Source of the DNA: Paenibacillus aceti
GTDB lineage: Bacteria; Bacillota; Bacilli; Paenibacillales; Paenibacillaceae
Length of the DNA stretch: 64,000 bases
Assembly: GCF_003614185.1 (NCBI RefSeq)
Contig: NZ_KZ987724.1
Coordinates: 135,512-199,511 of the forward strand
Direction: 5' to 3'
Under the pieces are notes generated by a model. It was not told the DNA's origin and made no database searches. It saw only the letters and a list, made by a program, of their open reading frames with translations. The position numbers were made by a program, and so were the translations under genes. This document shows, in pieces, positions 53,169 through 62,679 of this stretch (position 1 is its first letter; each line of letters begins with the position of its first letter).

Positions 53169-53349
53169 GAAGAACTATAACCATACATTACCTAATGTTC
53201 TGCAGCTCAATATGCTATGGTCGGGATAAACGCAGTATTCTGTGGAGTTTCTGATATTTGTTCAAGTTGGAGGCAGCAGCCGTTATAGCGTTCTGTAGTT
53301 ACTTTTGAAAGGCAAAGGGCTTATTCGGCGCTAGAACTTGGAGCTTTCA

Positions 53350-53430
53350 AAAAAAGCCTGCAATTCTGCAGGCATGCTCTAAGAAATGATGATTTCGTGG
53401 GCAAAAGCCTGCATATTTGCAGGCTTGACA
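53350..53430 (+). repeat. Half element of the TGCAGG four-palindrome family
   Basis: Two palindromes (CCTGCAATTCTGCAGG and CCTGCATATTTGCAGG; CTGC starts 53358 and 53409, 51 nt apart) with the shared spacer word ATGATTTCG match the second half of the element at 43465. The rest of the 640-nt gap between PadR (53099) and 53740 shows no gene. Confidence 0.7.
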
Positions 53431-53739
53431 AAACCTCTGCTGCTTTTACTTCCTATATCCGCGCATCCCGGCCTAAAGGTCCTTTTTTAAATAGTAGTGT
53501 GTATACCCGCCAGCATTTTCGATAGTTCCATATTCCTTCGTGCCCCTCTCAAGTTAGCAGTTCGTTTAATCTGATCCTTACCGTTTTAGTTACTTACACT
53601 TCCACCACTTCCACAATCGCCTTCAAATCCCTAAAAGATATTTCCTCCATAAATTAATAATTTGATGGCTAAAAACTCCGGACTAATGATATAGTTAGAT
53701 CGTAACCCAATATATCATGTAAAAGAGAGGGACCGAGCG

Positions 53740-54945
53740 ATGAATTCAAAGCTTGAGCAAGGCGCTAACATTTTGTGGGTGGACTTCCTGGCAAATGGCC
53801 TGCGCCTGGCCGATCCGGAAGAACAAAGAAAACTGGCCGACAACGCCAAACAGGCGGGGATAACTCATATCGTCGTGGACGCCAAAATACCTTACGGTCA
53901 TACTACTTTTCCGAGCCAATTCGGTTATCATGTCAGCCGTTGGTCTGATGGGCGGTATGATATGTGGAAGGAACGCGACTTTCTGCAGGAAATGGTCGAT
54001 GTGCTGAAACCGACTGGAGTGAAGGTGCTGGCGAATGTTGACGTGTTTGCCGAAGGGACGGCTCAGTCACGGGATGGTATCGCATACGATAAAAAAGAGT
54101 GGCAGGTTATGTTTTATAATCCAGACATGTCGTCTGCCCCAGTAGCTGCTGAGAATGCATCAGATGCAACGATCTTCGTCAATCCGATCCATCCGGAGGT
54201 CAAGCGTCACGAATTATCGATTATTGAGGAAATTACCACAAACTACGAACTGGACGGGATCGTGCTGGACCGCTGCCGCTATCCCAACGTGTATGGCGAT
54301 TTCAGCGAGCTGAGCCGACAGCAGTTCGAACAGTATATCGGGCAAAAGGTAGAACAGTGGCCACAGCATATTTTCACCCTCCAGGAAAATGCGGATGGGA
54401 CGAAGCAGGTTGAATTCGGACGTTGGTTCGGGAAATGGTCGGAATGGCGGGCCCTAAATATTAAGAACTTTGTAAAAGAAGCCAAGCAGCTCGTAAAATC
54501 ACTGAAGCCGGAATTATTGTTCAGCATTTACGTCGGTTCCTGGTATCCCCTGTATTATAACGAGGGCGTGAACTGGGCGAGTGAGACGTATCATCCCGAC
54601 CTGCCATGGGCCTCGGAGGACTACCATCGCTCTGGCTACGCGGATGAACTCGATTTTATTATGACAGGCTGCTACTATCCGGAAGTACGGGTGGAAGAGG
54701 CGGAACAGAACGGTCGCCCTGCCTCTTGGTACAGTGTCGAGGGCGCGATTGACATCAGCTTGCAGGCGGTTAATGGACAAATCCCAGTCGTGGCTAGTTT
54801 ATATCTGAAAGACTATGCCGGCGATGTGGAACAGTTCAGAAAAGCCATCCGCATGTGCAGAGAAAAATCCCATGGCGTCATGCTGTTTGATACGGTGTAT
54901 TTGGAAGATTATCATTGGTGGGGAGAGTTGGACTCCAAACTCTAA
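53740..54945 (+). CDS. GHL10/DUF187-like glycoside hydrolase (TIM barrel)
   Basis: A 401-residue protein starting at ATG 53740 after AGAGAGGGA. It has no signal peptide, so it is cytoplasmic. The start ILWVDFLANGLRLADPEEQRKLADNAKQAGITHIVVDAKI and the motif LDGIVLDRCRYPNVYGDFSELSRQQF match the GHL10 family, in which DGIxxDxxRYP carries the acidic residues. Located at the head of a cluster with two sugar ABC systems, an RpiR regulator and a DUF4127 protein, it probably processes the imported glycan. The substrate is unknown. Confidence 0.7.
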   Translation: MNSKLEQGANILWVDFLANGLRLADPEEQRKLADNAKQAGITHIVVDAKIPYGHTTFPSQFGYHVSRWSDGRYDMWKERDFLQEMVDVLKPTGVKVLANVDVFAEGTAQSRDGIAYDKKEWQVMFYNPDMSSAPVAAENASDATIFVNPIHPEVKRHELSIIEEITTNYELDGIVLDRCRYPNVYGDFSELSRQQFEQYIGQKVEQWPQHIFTLQENADGTKQVEFGRWFGKWSEWRALNIKNFVKEAKQLVKSLKPELLFSIYVGSWYPLYYNEGVNWASETYHPDLPWASEDYHRSGYADELDFIMTGCYYPEVRVEEAEQNGRPASWYSVEGAIDISLQAVNGQIPVVASLYLKDYAGDVEQFRKAIRMCREKSHGVMLFDTVYLEDYHWWGELDSKL

Positions 54946-54987
54946 TGCTGCGCTGGCTTGTTCCGTTTAGTTGTACTTAGTTCCGCT

Positions 54988-55172
54988 TAGTTGTAAAAAT
55001 ACACTTATTCTGGACAATTAGCTTGAAACTCAGAAAATAGATGCAAATATACAGTTATTTCCTTACTAAAGCTCAAATGGAAGAAAAACTCATGCGAATA
55101 GTTGCATAATTGCAGTTATATCCACGGTCTCGGCCATAAAGGAGGAATTTAGTTGCATTTGAGCACTTATAT
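54988..55172. repeat. Four-unit intergenic element, TAGTTGCA family
   Basis: Units of about 22 nt (TAGTTGCATAATTGCAGTTA-like) start at 54988, 55038, 55099 and 55150, spacing 50, 61, 51, the mirror of the TGCAGG family spacing. Inner sequences resemble that family when read on the opposite strand. No gene is seen in the 837-nt gap 54946-55782. Confidence 0.7.
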
Positions 55173-55264
55173 TGCCTTCAACGAGCTATGAAACGAGCTG
55201 TGAGACCAGCTGCGAGAACCATCCAGACAATCCCAACTTCCCATTGACCATGGATCTAAATGAC

Positions 55265-55291
55265 GGCCGCTCCTAGAGCGGTCTTTTTTTT
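55265..55291 (+). terminator. Rho-independent terminator
   Basis: GGCCGCTC-cta-GAGCGGTC followed by eight T residues. It lies 320 nt after the GHL10 gene and before the binding-protein operon, and probably ends the hydrolase transcript. Confidence 0.8.
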
Positions 55292-55562
55292 ATTCCGCAC
55301 ACGGTGGGTTTAACACAAAAAGGAGATTAAATTCTTTTTCGAAGCATAAAAATAAAGAAACATTCATTCCAAATCCATAAAATCCTCACACTATCCTACT
55401 GAGAGGGGGAATGCTGATGGCATAACGGATACTCGCGAGCTTAAAATCGAGCGGTTGTCTGGACACTTGAGTTTCACAATAATACGACGGGGGTACGGGG
55501 TTCATGAAGAAGTTTGCGGTTACAGCTACAGCGTCCAACAGAGAATCCATTATGCTCAATAA

Positions 55563-55576
55563 TGTAAACGCTAACA
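55563..55576 (+). promoter_or_regulatory. cre site (CcpA operator)
   Basis: TGTAAACGCTAACA matches the catabolite-responsive element consensus at every defined position. It lies about 210 nt before the first binding-protein gene, so the cluster is probably under carbon catabolite control. Confidence 0.7.
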
Positions 55577-55782
55577 CAAAGGCGAATACCTTCCTTCTCA
55601 TCGAACACATCGAACACAGTTGAGTACATTGTCGTCAACGATGTCGTGGTAGTTAGGAATCCAGAGGCCCATCAAGGCACCCGCATCCAAGCTTCATCGA
55701 TTACATGCTGAATGTGTATGCAGCCAGAACCAAAATGGGGCAATCATTGTAGAACCAATGAAGCCCGAAAGAGGGGAAAGAA

Positions 55783-57084
55783 ATGAAAAGAATAGGACGT
55801 ATGACCGTGATGGTGCTGGCCGTCTCATTGCTATTATCCATACTCGCCGCTTGCGGCAGTTCCGGGACCAAGCAAGTCGAGGATACGCCAGGCCCGGTTA
55901 CCATCAACTTCTGGACCATTTCATTAAGCCCTACCTTTGACGATTACGTAAATGCCAGAATTAAAAAATTCGAAGACGCCAATCCCGACATCACTATTAA
56001 ATGGACCGACCTGCCTTACGGTTCGATGGAGAATAAATTGCTGTCCTCGATCGCCGGGAATCAGTCGCCGGACGTCGTCAATCTAAATACGGCTATGGCG
56101 CTCAAATTGGCTGATAAGAACGCGCTGGTCGATTTGAACAAGGAAGCGACTGAGGAGCAGCTGTCGATCTATTTCGAATCCCTACTGCACTCGGCCCGAA
56201 TCGGTGATAGCATATATGCCTTCCCGTGGTATTACGGTCTCGGCGTTCTGTCGTTAAACAAGGAAATTTATGAGGCTGCTGGTCTGGATCCGAATCAACC
56301 GCCTTCCACCTGGGAGGAGATGAAGGAACATGCCGTGATCATTAAGGAAAAGACAGGCAAATACGGGTTCGTACCTATCTATAACCCACCGATCGATCTA
56401 TTCTTGCGTGGGGTGCCGATCATTAATGAAGATAAGACCCAAATCATCGTCAATACGCCCGAAGCGCTGGAGTGGGCGAAGTGGAATAAAGATCTATATG
56501 ATTCAGGTGTTGTGCCTAAAGAGAGCATTACAGCTGATGCGGGGTATGCAACTGACAAATATCAGGGCGGCCAAATCGCTTCTTTTATCACCGGGTCACA
56601 ATTTTTGAACCGGATCAAGAACAATGCCAAGGAGGTCTATGATAAGACGGTTGTCGCTCCGATACCGACGGTTTCAAAGGACGGTAAAGTCCACGGTGGC
56701 TTGATGAACGTCGTCGTTCCAACGATGAGCAAGCATCATGAGGAAGCGATTCTGTTCGCGCATTTCATAACGAATGATGAGTCACAGCTTGAGTTTGCCA
56801 AGGTCGTCAACATTTTGCCTTCGACCAAAGAGGCGGCTAAGGACCCGTTCTTTACCGAGGGCGATAGTAACGAACCGGAAGACGTGGCGAGGAGAATTAC
56901 GGCTACGCAAACCGATAAAGCCATCGACTTTACGCTCGGTGTAAATAAAGAAGGTGAAATCCTCGAATTCCTGTGGAAATATTGGAAGGAAATGCTCCTG
57001 GGCCGGATGACACCGGAAGAAATGCTGAAAAAGGCCGAAGCGGATATGCAAGCTAAATTGGATGAAATCCTAGCCGAGGGGTAG
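55783..57084 (+). CDS. Sugar ABC transporter substrate-binding lipoprotein (system 1)
   Basis: A 433-residue protein, ATG 55783 after GAGGGGAAAG. Lipobox ILAAC, then a MalE/UgpB-type fold (VTINFWTISLSPTFDDYVNARI). Clearly paralogous to the binding protein at 60186: both share FWTISL-PTF-DY, SPDVVNLNT/APDVVNLNT and the ALVDLN segment. With the two following permeases it imports a sugar; the ATPase would be shared from elsewhere. Confidence 0.93.
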   Translation: MKRIGRMTVMVLAVSLLLSILAACGSSGTKQVEDTPGPVTINFWTISLSPTFDDYVNARIKKFEDANPDITIKWTDLPYGSMENKLLSSIAGNQSPDVVNLNTAMALKLADKNALVDLNKEATEEQLSIYFESLLHSARIGDSIYAFPWYYGLGVLSLNKEIYEAAGLDPNQPPSTWEEMKEHAVIIKEKTGKYGFVPIYNPPIDLFLRGVPIINEDKTQIIVNTPEALEWAKWNKDLYDSGVVPKESITADAGYATDKYQGGQIASFITGSQFLNRIKNNAKEVYDKTVVAPIPTVSKDGKVHGGLMNVVVPTMSKHHEEAILFAHFITNDESQLEFAKVVNILPSTKEAAKDPFFTEGDSNEPEDVARRITATQTDKAIDFTLGVNKEGEILEFLWKYWKEMLLGRMTPEEMLKKAEADMQAKLDEILAEG

Positions 57085-57104
57085 GCTCAAGTCGAATCGT
57101 CGAT

Positions 57105-57138
57105 GGCGCAAGGGGTGAGTCTGTACTCACCCTTTGCC
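57105..57138 (+). promoter_or_regulatory. Intercistronic hairpin (system 1)
   Basis: AAGGGGTGAGT and ACTCACCCTT form a strong stem of about 10 bp with a 4-nt loop and no T-run, placed between the binding protein and permease genes. It resembles the equivalent hairpins at 8955 and 61498. Confidence 0.6.
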
Positions 57139-57162
57139 ATCTAATAACAAGGGGGATGCACT

Positions 57163-58068
57163 ATGGCGAAAGCTACAATTACGAATTTAAGAAAAAAACG
57201 GCTGATTTTCTCCTACGCTATGCTTACCCCAGGAATCATTGTGCTGCTTGTATTCACATTTTATCCGATCGTTTACGGATTGCCGCTTGCGTTCACCAAT
57301 TATTCCGTCATCGAAGACACGAAATGGGTCGGGATGGCCAACTTCAACCGCATGTATGCCGATCCGGACTTCTGGCTGGCCTTGCAAAATTCGCTGCTCT
57401 ATGTCATCTGTGTGCCGGTCATTCAGATTTTAGCCATTCTTATGGCGGTGCTCGTCAATAACAAGCTGCGCGGAGTTCATTTCTTTCGCGTCGCTTATTT
57501 TATTCCGGTCGTCACTTCTATGGTGGCCGCCGCGATTGCCTGGAAATGGGTGTACGAGGAAAAAGGGGTGCTGAACTATATTCTGCAAGCCTTAGGCGTG
57601 ATTAAAGAGCCGGTGTCATGGATGGCGCTGCCAGGCATCGCTTTATTCGCAGCCATGGGCGTTACCGTCTGGAAAGGACTTGGCTACTATATGATGATCT
57701 ATCTGGCCGGATTGCAGTCGGTGCCCGTGGAACTTCAAGAAGCGGCGCGAATCGACGGTGCCAGCCGCTGGCGGGTCATTTGGAGCATCACGATCCCGCT
57801 GCTGCAGCCGTTTATTCTAGTATGTACCATTATGTCGGTGATGGGCGCGGTGCGCGTCTTTGACGAGATCTTCGTCATGTTCGGTCCCAAGGGAGATCCG
57901 GCAGGGGCGACCTTGGTCACCGGAGTGTATACTTATAAGCTGGCTTTTATCGACTTCAATTTTGGTTATGCGGCTACCGTCGGCTTGATCGTCTCGCTGA
58001 TGATTATGATCTTTACGATTCTGTCATTCAGATTCAACCGCAGGGGAGGCATGTCCTATTATGAGTAA
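57163..58068 (+). CDS. Sugar ABC transporter permease (MalF/UgpA type, system 1)
   Basis: A 301-residue protein, ATG 57163 after AAGGGGGATG. Six membrane segments; EAA loop EAARIDGASRWRVIWSITIP and the typical FNRRGGMSYYE tail. It overlaps the next permease gene by 8 bp. Confidence 0.93.
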   Translation: MAKATITNLRKKRLIFSYAMLTPGIIVLLVFTFYPIVYGLPLAFTNYSVIEDTKWVGMANFNRMYADPDFWLALQNSLLYVICVPVIQILAILMAVLVNNKLRGVHFFRVAYFIPVVTSMVAAAIAWKWVYEEKGVLNYILQALGVIKEPVSWMALPGIALFAAMGVTVWKGLGYYMMIYLAGLQSVPVELQEAARIDGASRWRVIWSITIPLLQPFILVCTIMSVMGAVRVFDEIFVMFGPKGDPAGATLVTGVYTYKLAFIDFNFGYAATVGLIVSLMIMIFTILSFRFNRRGGMSYYE

Positions 58069-58876
58069 AATAGGTGCATTCCTTTTATATACTCTAATGA
58101 TCATTGTAGCCTTGATCTGCTTGGGCCCCTTTCTATGGCTGCTATCCACTTCACTCAAGACGGGTGAAAATTTATATGCATTCCCGCCACAATTTATCCC
58201 TAATCCAATCACCTTCGAGAATTACGTAAAAGTATTCGATATTATGCCGCTCTGGAACTATATGTGGAATACGGTCGTGATGACCGCGTCGGGAGTCGGC
58301 TTGAACATCATATTTTGCTTAATCACCGCTTATCCGCTGGCACGTCTGAGCTTCCCCGGACGGAATTTTATCTTTTTTGCGATTATCAGCACGATGATTC
58401 TGCCTAATGCGGCGGGAATGATCGTCAATTTCATAACCATCAACAAGCTGGGATTATATAATTCGATGATGGGCGTTGTCATACCGTCGGCGATTAGCGT
58501 CTTTAATGTGTTCCTGTTACGTCAGGCGTTCATAACCATTCCGCGGGAAATGGAGGACTCGGCTCGGGTGGACGGAGCCGGGGAGTTCAGGATCTTTTGC
58601 AGCATTATGGTCCCGATGATTAAACCGACGATTTCTACGGTGCTTATTTTTGATTTTATGGCGTTCTGGAATTCGTTCCTCTGGCCGATTATCGTGCTTG
58701 ACGATCCGAAGAAGTATCCGTTGGCTCCCGCGCTATCGTATTTACAGGGCTCGCTTTCCTTCAACTTCGCTTATATCGCCGTTGGGACCATCATTTCCAT
58801 CATTCCGATCATCGTCATTTTCCTGATCCTGCAGAAGCAATTTATTAATGGGATGGTCGGTGCCGTTAAAGGGTGA
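58061..58876 (+). CDS. Sugar ABC transporter permease (MalG/UgpE type, system 1)
   Basis: A 271-residue six-helix protein with EAA-like loop EDSARVDGAGEFRIFCSIMVP and C-terminal QFINGMVGAVKG. It forms the second half of the permease heterodimer. Its close relative is the permease at 62680. Confidence 0.93.
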   Translation: MSKIGAFLLYTLMIIVALICLGPFLWLLSTSLKTGENLYAFPPQFIPNPITFENYVKVFDIMPLWNYMWNTVVMTASGVGLNIIFCLITAYPLARLSFPGRNFIFFAIISTMILPNAAGMIVNFITINKLGLYNSMMGVVIPSAISVFNVFLLRQAFITIPREMEDSARVDGAGEFRIFCSIMVPMIKPTISTVLIFDFMAFWNSFLWPIIVLDDPKKYPLAPALSYLQGSLSFNFAYIAVGTIISIIPIIVIFLILQKQFINGMVGAVKG

Positions 58877-59030
58877 GAGAGGTAGGACTATGAATTAGCA
58901 GAGCGAGCGTGAGGCATTTCCTTGCCTATTCAGTACAACATAGCTAAAATATAACAGAAGGAATCAACCTTCCAAGTGATCCAAAATGGAGATTTCATTC
59001 TATCGTTTCGGCTGAAAGGGGATTTTATGT

Positions 59031-59891
59031 TTGTCAACCACACAAGGGATGGGGAAAACATTACTGAAAATACGCAGTCATTTGAATGGACTTACTAAGA
59101 CGGAACAAAAGGTGGCGCAATATATATTGGATAACGCCTCCGACATTATTTATCACTCGGTCACGGAGTTGGCGGAAAAAGCTGATGTCGGTGAGACGAC
59201 GGTGCTGCGCTTTTGCCGGAAGCTGAAATTTCAAGGATTTCAGGATTTTAAATTATCCCTGGCGCAGGATCTGGTGAAGCCGATCGATAATCTGCATGAA
59301 GAAGTGTCAGAGGATGATGATTCCACCGCGTTGAATGAGAAAATTATTGCCAACCATATCCGCACCTTGGAGCAGACGAGAGAATTGGCCGTCTCGGACC
59401 AGTTAGGCAAAGCGATCGACGCGCTGTTTCAGGCGCACAGCATTTACTTCTTCGGCGTCGGTTCGTCTGGACTGACGGCTATGCAGGCGGCGCACAGCTT
59501 CTCCAGAATCGGCAAACGGAGCAGCGCTAAGATCGACACGCACTTCCAGGCGATGGAAGCGGCCTTGATGACCAAGGACGATGTGGCGGTCGGTATTTCG
59601 ATCTCCGGCAGCACGAAGGATACGGTCGAGAACCTGACCCTGGCCAAGAAGACCGGTGCCACGGTAATCGCCATTACCAGTAATGCCCGTTCTCCGATCA
59701 CGAAGGTGGCGGATATCGTCCTGTTAATGATCGCGCGGGAGAATCCATTACAAGGCAGTTCGCTTGCGGCGAAGATCTCCCAGCTGGCCGTCATCGACAT
59801 TCTGAATGTCGCTGTCTCGCTGCAAATGAAGGACGAGGCGCTAAAATACAGAGAAATATCGGCCAAAGCGATCTCCGAGAAACTGTTCTAG
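59031..59891 (+). CDS. RpiR/MurR-family regulator (HTH-SIS)
   Basis: A 286-residue protein. TTG 59031 is 9 nt after AAAGGGG; ATG 59026 nearby is out of frame. N-terminal RpiR helix-turn-helix (VTELAEKADVGETTVLRFCRKLKFQGFQDFK), then a SIS phosphosugar-binding domain (FFGVGSSGLTAMQAAHSFSRIG; VGISISGSTKDTVENLTLA). It probably senses a phosphorylated (amino)sugar derived from the imported ligand and controls both transport operons around it. Confidence 0.92.
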   Translation: MSTTQGMGKTLLKIRSHLNGLTKTEQKVAQYILDNASDIIYHSVTELAEKADVGETTVLRFCRKLKFQGFQDFKLSLAQDLVKPIDNLHEEVSEDDDSTALNEKIIANHIRTLEQTRELAVSDQLGKAIDALFQAHSIYFFGVGSSGLTAMQAAHSFSRIGKRSSAKIDTHFQAMEAALMTKDDVAVGISISGSTKDTVENLTLAKKTGATVIAITSNARSPITKVADIVLLMIARENPLQGSSLAAKISQLAVIDILNVAVSLQMKDEALKYREISAKAISEKLF

Positions 59892-59894
59892 TAT

Positions 59895-59921
59895 AAAGAG
59901 CCTTTTGCGGGCTCTTTTTTT
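59895..59921 (+). terminator. Terminator of the RpiR gene
   Basis: AAAGAGCC-ttttgc-GGGCTCTTT followed by a T-run directly after the stop codon. Confidence 0.88.
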
Positions 59922-60080
59922 GTGAACAAGAATATTGGATATATTTTTTATTATAAAATAAAATAGTGGAGATTTTCTCTTATAGGTGATACAATGAACG
60001 TGCAAGAGAGGAAAAGCTGCAGGAATATGCTGCTATGGACCGATAATCCGCAGAGACTGTATCCGGATAATTAATTCTTT

Positions 60081-60094
60081 TGTAAGCGCTTATC
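60081..60094 (+). promoter_or_regulatory. cre-like site before transport system 2
   Basis: TGTAAGCGCTTATC matches the cre consensus except at the penultimate position. It is about 90 nt before the binding-protein gene. No clear -10/-35 was chosen in the 294-nt gap. Confidence 0.5.
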
Positions 60095-60185
60095 AAGGAA
60101 GAGTCGAATCTGTTGGATGCAGGGCTAAGTTATGTCCTCTCTCGGCGTAAGATCAATATATTACACACAAGAAAGGGTGTCAGGT

Positions 60186-61484
60186 ATGAGTTTCAAAGGA
60201 AGGCGATTGATTTCACTACTTTTGGCGTCGATGATGATGGTAGGTCTGTTGGCAGCGTGCGGATCGAGTTCTTCGGGTAACGGGGAGGCTGCTCCGGGCG
60301 ATGAGGGAAAGAAGGCGGAGGAACAAGTCACCGTAGAGTTCTGGACGATTTCATTGCAGCCTACCTTTAACGACTACTTCAACAAATTGATCACGGATTA
60401 TGAAGCGCAGAATCCGAACGTCAAGATCGATTGGAAGGACTATCCTTACGATGCAGTGCTGAACAAATTAATGACGAATATTGCTGGTGGCGAGGCGCCG
60501 GATGTGGTCAACCTCAATACGGAGCTTGCTAACCAGATGGGAACCAAGGGTGCACTGGTTGACCTCAACCAAGAGCTGACGGCTGAACAGAAAGCGGCTT
60601 ACTTCCCAGGAATCTACTCCTCGACGGAAATGGGCGGCCAAGCCTACGCGCTTCCTTGGTATACCGGGCTACCTGTCTTATTCCTGAATAAGGATCTGGT
60701 AGAGAAAGCGGGGCTGAATCCGGATACCCCTCCGCAGACGAAGCAGGAATTGAACGAGTGGGGACGCCAGATCAAAGAGAAAACCGGTGCTTACGGCTAC
60801 ATCTTCACGATGGAGGCTCGCACTCTGCTAGAAGAGAACCTGCCGTTCCTGTCGGAGGATTATAAGAAAGCAACCTTTAATACACCGGAAGTAGAAGAGT
60901 ATGTCAATGAGAACTTACAGCTATTGAATGACGGCGTTATTCCAAAGGACATCATCAATTATGATAAGCAAGTGCAATACTTCGCAAGTGAGCAAGTAGC
61001 TATGTCCCTGTCCAGTTCTCCGTTTATTAACAAAATCAAGACGGCGGCACCGGATGTATATGAGAAAATGATCGCTGTACCGAGCCCGGTCGGCAAAGCG
61101 GGCATCCGTTATTCCAACACGATGAACCTGGTCGTGCCTGCGGCAACATCGCATAAGAAGGAAGCAGTCGATTTCGCCGTATTCGTCACCAACGCGGCCA
61201 ACCAGCTCGAATTCTCCAAGATCGCGAATACACTGCCTTCGACGGTAGAGACCGCTAAAGATCCGTTCTTCTCGGAGAATGACGGAACCCTGGAAGGTGT
61301 GGCCAAGACGGTATCCGCAGTGAGCTTGGATAAAGCCGAGGATTTCTACATCGGTGTCGAGAGCGCGAAGGACGTCAACCAGGCCGTTACCAAGGCGTTG
61401 CAGACTATCTACTTGAACGGCGCTGACGTGAAGAAGACATTGGATGAAGCTGAGGCTGAGGTTAATAAAATCTTGGGTGATTAA
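60186..61484 (+). CDS. Sugar ABC transporter substrate-binding lipoprotein (system 2)
   Basis: About 432 residues. ATG 60186 follows GAAAGGGTGTCAGGT; the longer frame has no site. Lipobox LLAAC and an acidic linker, then the same fold as the 55783 protein (VTVEFWTISLQPTFNDYFN). The two are diverged duplicates and probably bind related sugars. Confidence 0.93.
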   Translation: MSFKGRRLISLLLASMMMVGLLAACGSSSSGNGEAAPGDEGKKAEEQVTVEFWTISLQPTFNDYFNKLITDYEAQNPNVKIDWKDYPYDAVLNKLMTNIAGGEAPDVVNLNTELANQMGTKGALVDLNQELTAEQKAAYFPGIYSSTEMGGQAYALPWYTGLPVLFLNKDLVEKAGLNPDTPPQTKQELNEWGRQIKEKTGAYGYIFTMEARTLLEENLPFLSEDYKKATFNTPEVEEYVNENLQLLNDGVIPKDIINYDKQVQYFASEQVAMSLSSSPFINKIKTAAPDVYEKMIAVPSPVGKAGIRYSNTMNLVVPAATSHKKEAVDFAVFVTNAANQLEFSKIANTLPSTVETAKDPFFSENDGTLEGVAKTVSAVSLDKAEDFYIGVESAKDVNQAVTKALQTIYLNGADVKKTLDEAEAEVNKILGD

Positions 61485-61497
61485 ATATACCAGAAAA

Positions 61498-61516
61498 GGG
61501 CAGGCTCGTCCTGCCC
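61498..61516 (+). promoter_or_regulatory. Intercistronic hairpin (system 2)
   Basis: GGGCAGG-ctcgt-CCTGCCC followed by GATTCTTTAT. A strong hairpin just after the binding-protein gene. With a weak T-rich tail it may partly terminate, giving more binding protein than permease. Confidence 0.7.
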
Positions 61517-61533
61517 GATTCTTTATAGTGGAA

Positions 61534-61752
61534 GTTCAAAAAGAGGCCCTTTTTGAACTACCTCTTTAGAAGTAGTGTTCAAAAAAGCCAGTTTTCAGTA
61601 CCGAGAAGGTTGGATGAAGCTAGGGCATGAGGAGCGGAGCGTACGTAGTGGGTACGTGAGCACCGGAAGGCCCGGCTGAATTCAAGATTCGATGTCGAGT
61701 TACTTCTCGAGTTACTTCGTAATCAAAAGAGGCCCTTTTTGAACTACCTCTT
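61534..61752 (-). repeat. MITE-like repeat, inverted copy of the 181-bp family
   Basis: 61574-61752 is the reverse complement of the 25843-26280 unit (shared words ACCGAGAAGGTTGGATGAAG and ACGTACTACG-type core). A short fragment of its terminus (GTTCAAAAAGAGGCCC and its complement) precedes it at 61534-61565. It lies between the binding-protein and permease genes of transport system 2. Confidence 0.8.
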
Positions 61753-61776
61753 ATTAAGGCGGTGGAGGAAACTAAC

Positions 61777-62676
61777 ATGAACAAGACTCCCTTTTTTGCT
61801 AGATTCGGCAAGTCAGAAGCGTCCGTCGCTTGGCTATTCATGGCCCCGGGTTTGCTGCTATTGGCTCTATTTGTCTTTTGGCCGATTATTTACAGCATAC
61901 CGCTGGCGCTGACGAATTACTCCGTGATCGGCAAGACCGATTTCGTCGGCTTTGATAATTTCGTCAAGGCCTTGCAGGATAAGAGCTTTATTACGTCGTT
62001 GATCAATTCATTGCTCTATGTTATCGTCGTGCCATTCATCCAGTTTTTCTCCATTCTGATGGCGATTCTGGTCAACAGCAATGTGAGAGGAATTAAACTG
62101 TTCCGCACGGCTTATTACATCCCCGTAGTTACATCCATGGTTGCGGTCGCGCTGATTTGGGGCTGGCTGCTCAACCAGAACGGGGTCGTGAACTATATAT
62201 TATCCAACGTAGGCCTGATGCAAGAGCGAATTACCTGGTTATCTAACAAAAATACAGCTTTGTGGACCCTGATGTTCATTACGATGTGGAAGGGTCTCGG
62301 TTACTATATGATGATCTATTTGGCCGGACTGCAATCTATACCGAAGGATCTGGTAGAGGCGGCGATGATCGATGGCGCGAACCGGGCACAGACGATTCGA
62401 AAAATTACGATCCCGCTACTCAAGCCGTACGTCTTTTTCTGCTCGCTGATTTCACTCATGGCGGCGATTCGGGTGTTCGACGAGGTATTCATCCTGACGA
62501 TGGGCGGACCGGGGGATGCCACCTTGACCTCCAGCTTGTATATCTATCAGCAGGGCTTCCAGCAATTTAATTTCGGCTACTCCTCGGCACTTGGCTTAAT
62601 CGTCAGCGTTATCATTGCCGCGCTTAGTATCGTCATCTTCAGATTCAACCGGAAAGGCGGTGTCAATCCATATTAA
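61777..62676 (+). CDS. Sugar ABC transporter permease (MalF/UgpA type, system 2)
   Basis: About 299 residues from ATG 61777, 8 nt after GTGGAGGAAA; the in-frame GTG 61762 is part of that site. Six membrane segments, EAA loop EAAMIDGANRAQTIRKITIP, tail FNRKGGVNPY. It is the paralogue of the 57163 permease; the repeat inserted just upstream leaves its ribosome binding site intact. Confidence 0.92.
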   Translation: MNKTPFFARFGKSEASVAWLFMAPGLLLLALFVFWPIIYSIPLALTNYSVIGKTDFVGFDNFVKALQDKSFITSLINSLLYVIVVPFIQFFSILMAILVNSNVRGIKLFRTAYYIPVVTSMVAVALIWGWLLNQNGVVNYILSNVGLMQERITWLSNKNTALWTLMFITMWKGLGYYMMIYLAGLQSIPKDLVEAAMIDGANRAQTIRKITIPLLKPYVFFCSLISLMAAIRVFDEVFILTMGGPGDATLTSSLYIYQQGFQQFNFGYSSALGLIVSVIIAALSIVIFRFNRKGGVNPY

Positions 62677-62679
62677 TGG

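Noticed and set aside
55386-55610. Minus-strand 74-residue frame with a hydrophobic N-terminus
   Set aside because: It could be a small membrane peptide, but there is no ribosome binding site, the region contains the cre site on the other strand, and no family is recognised.
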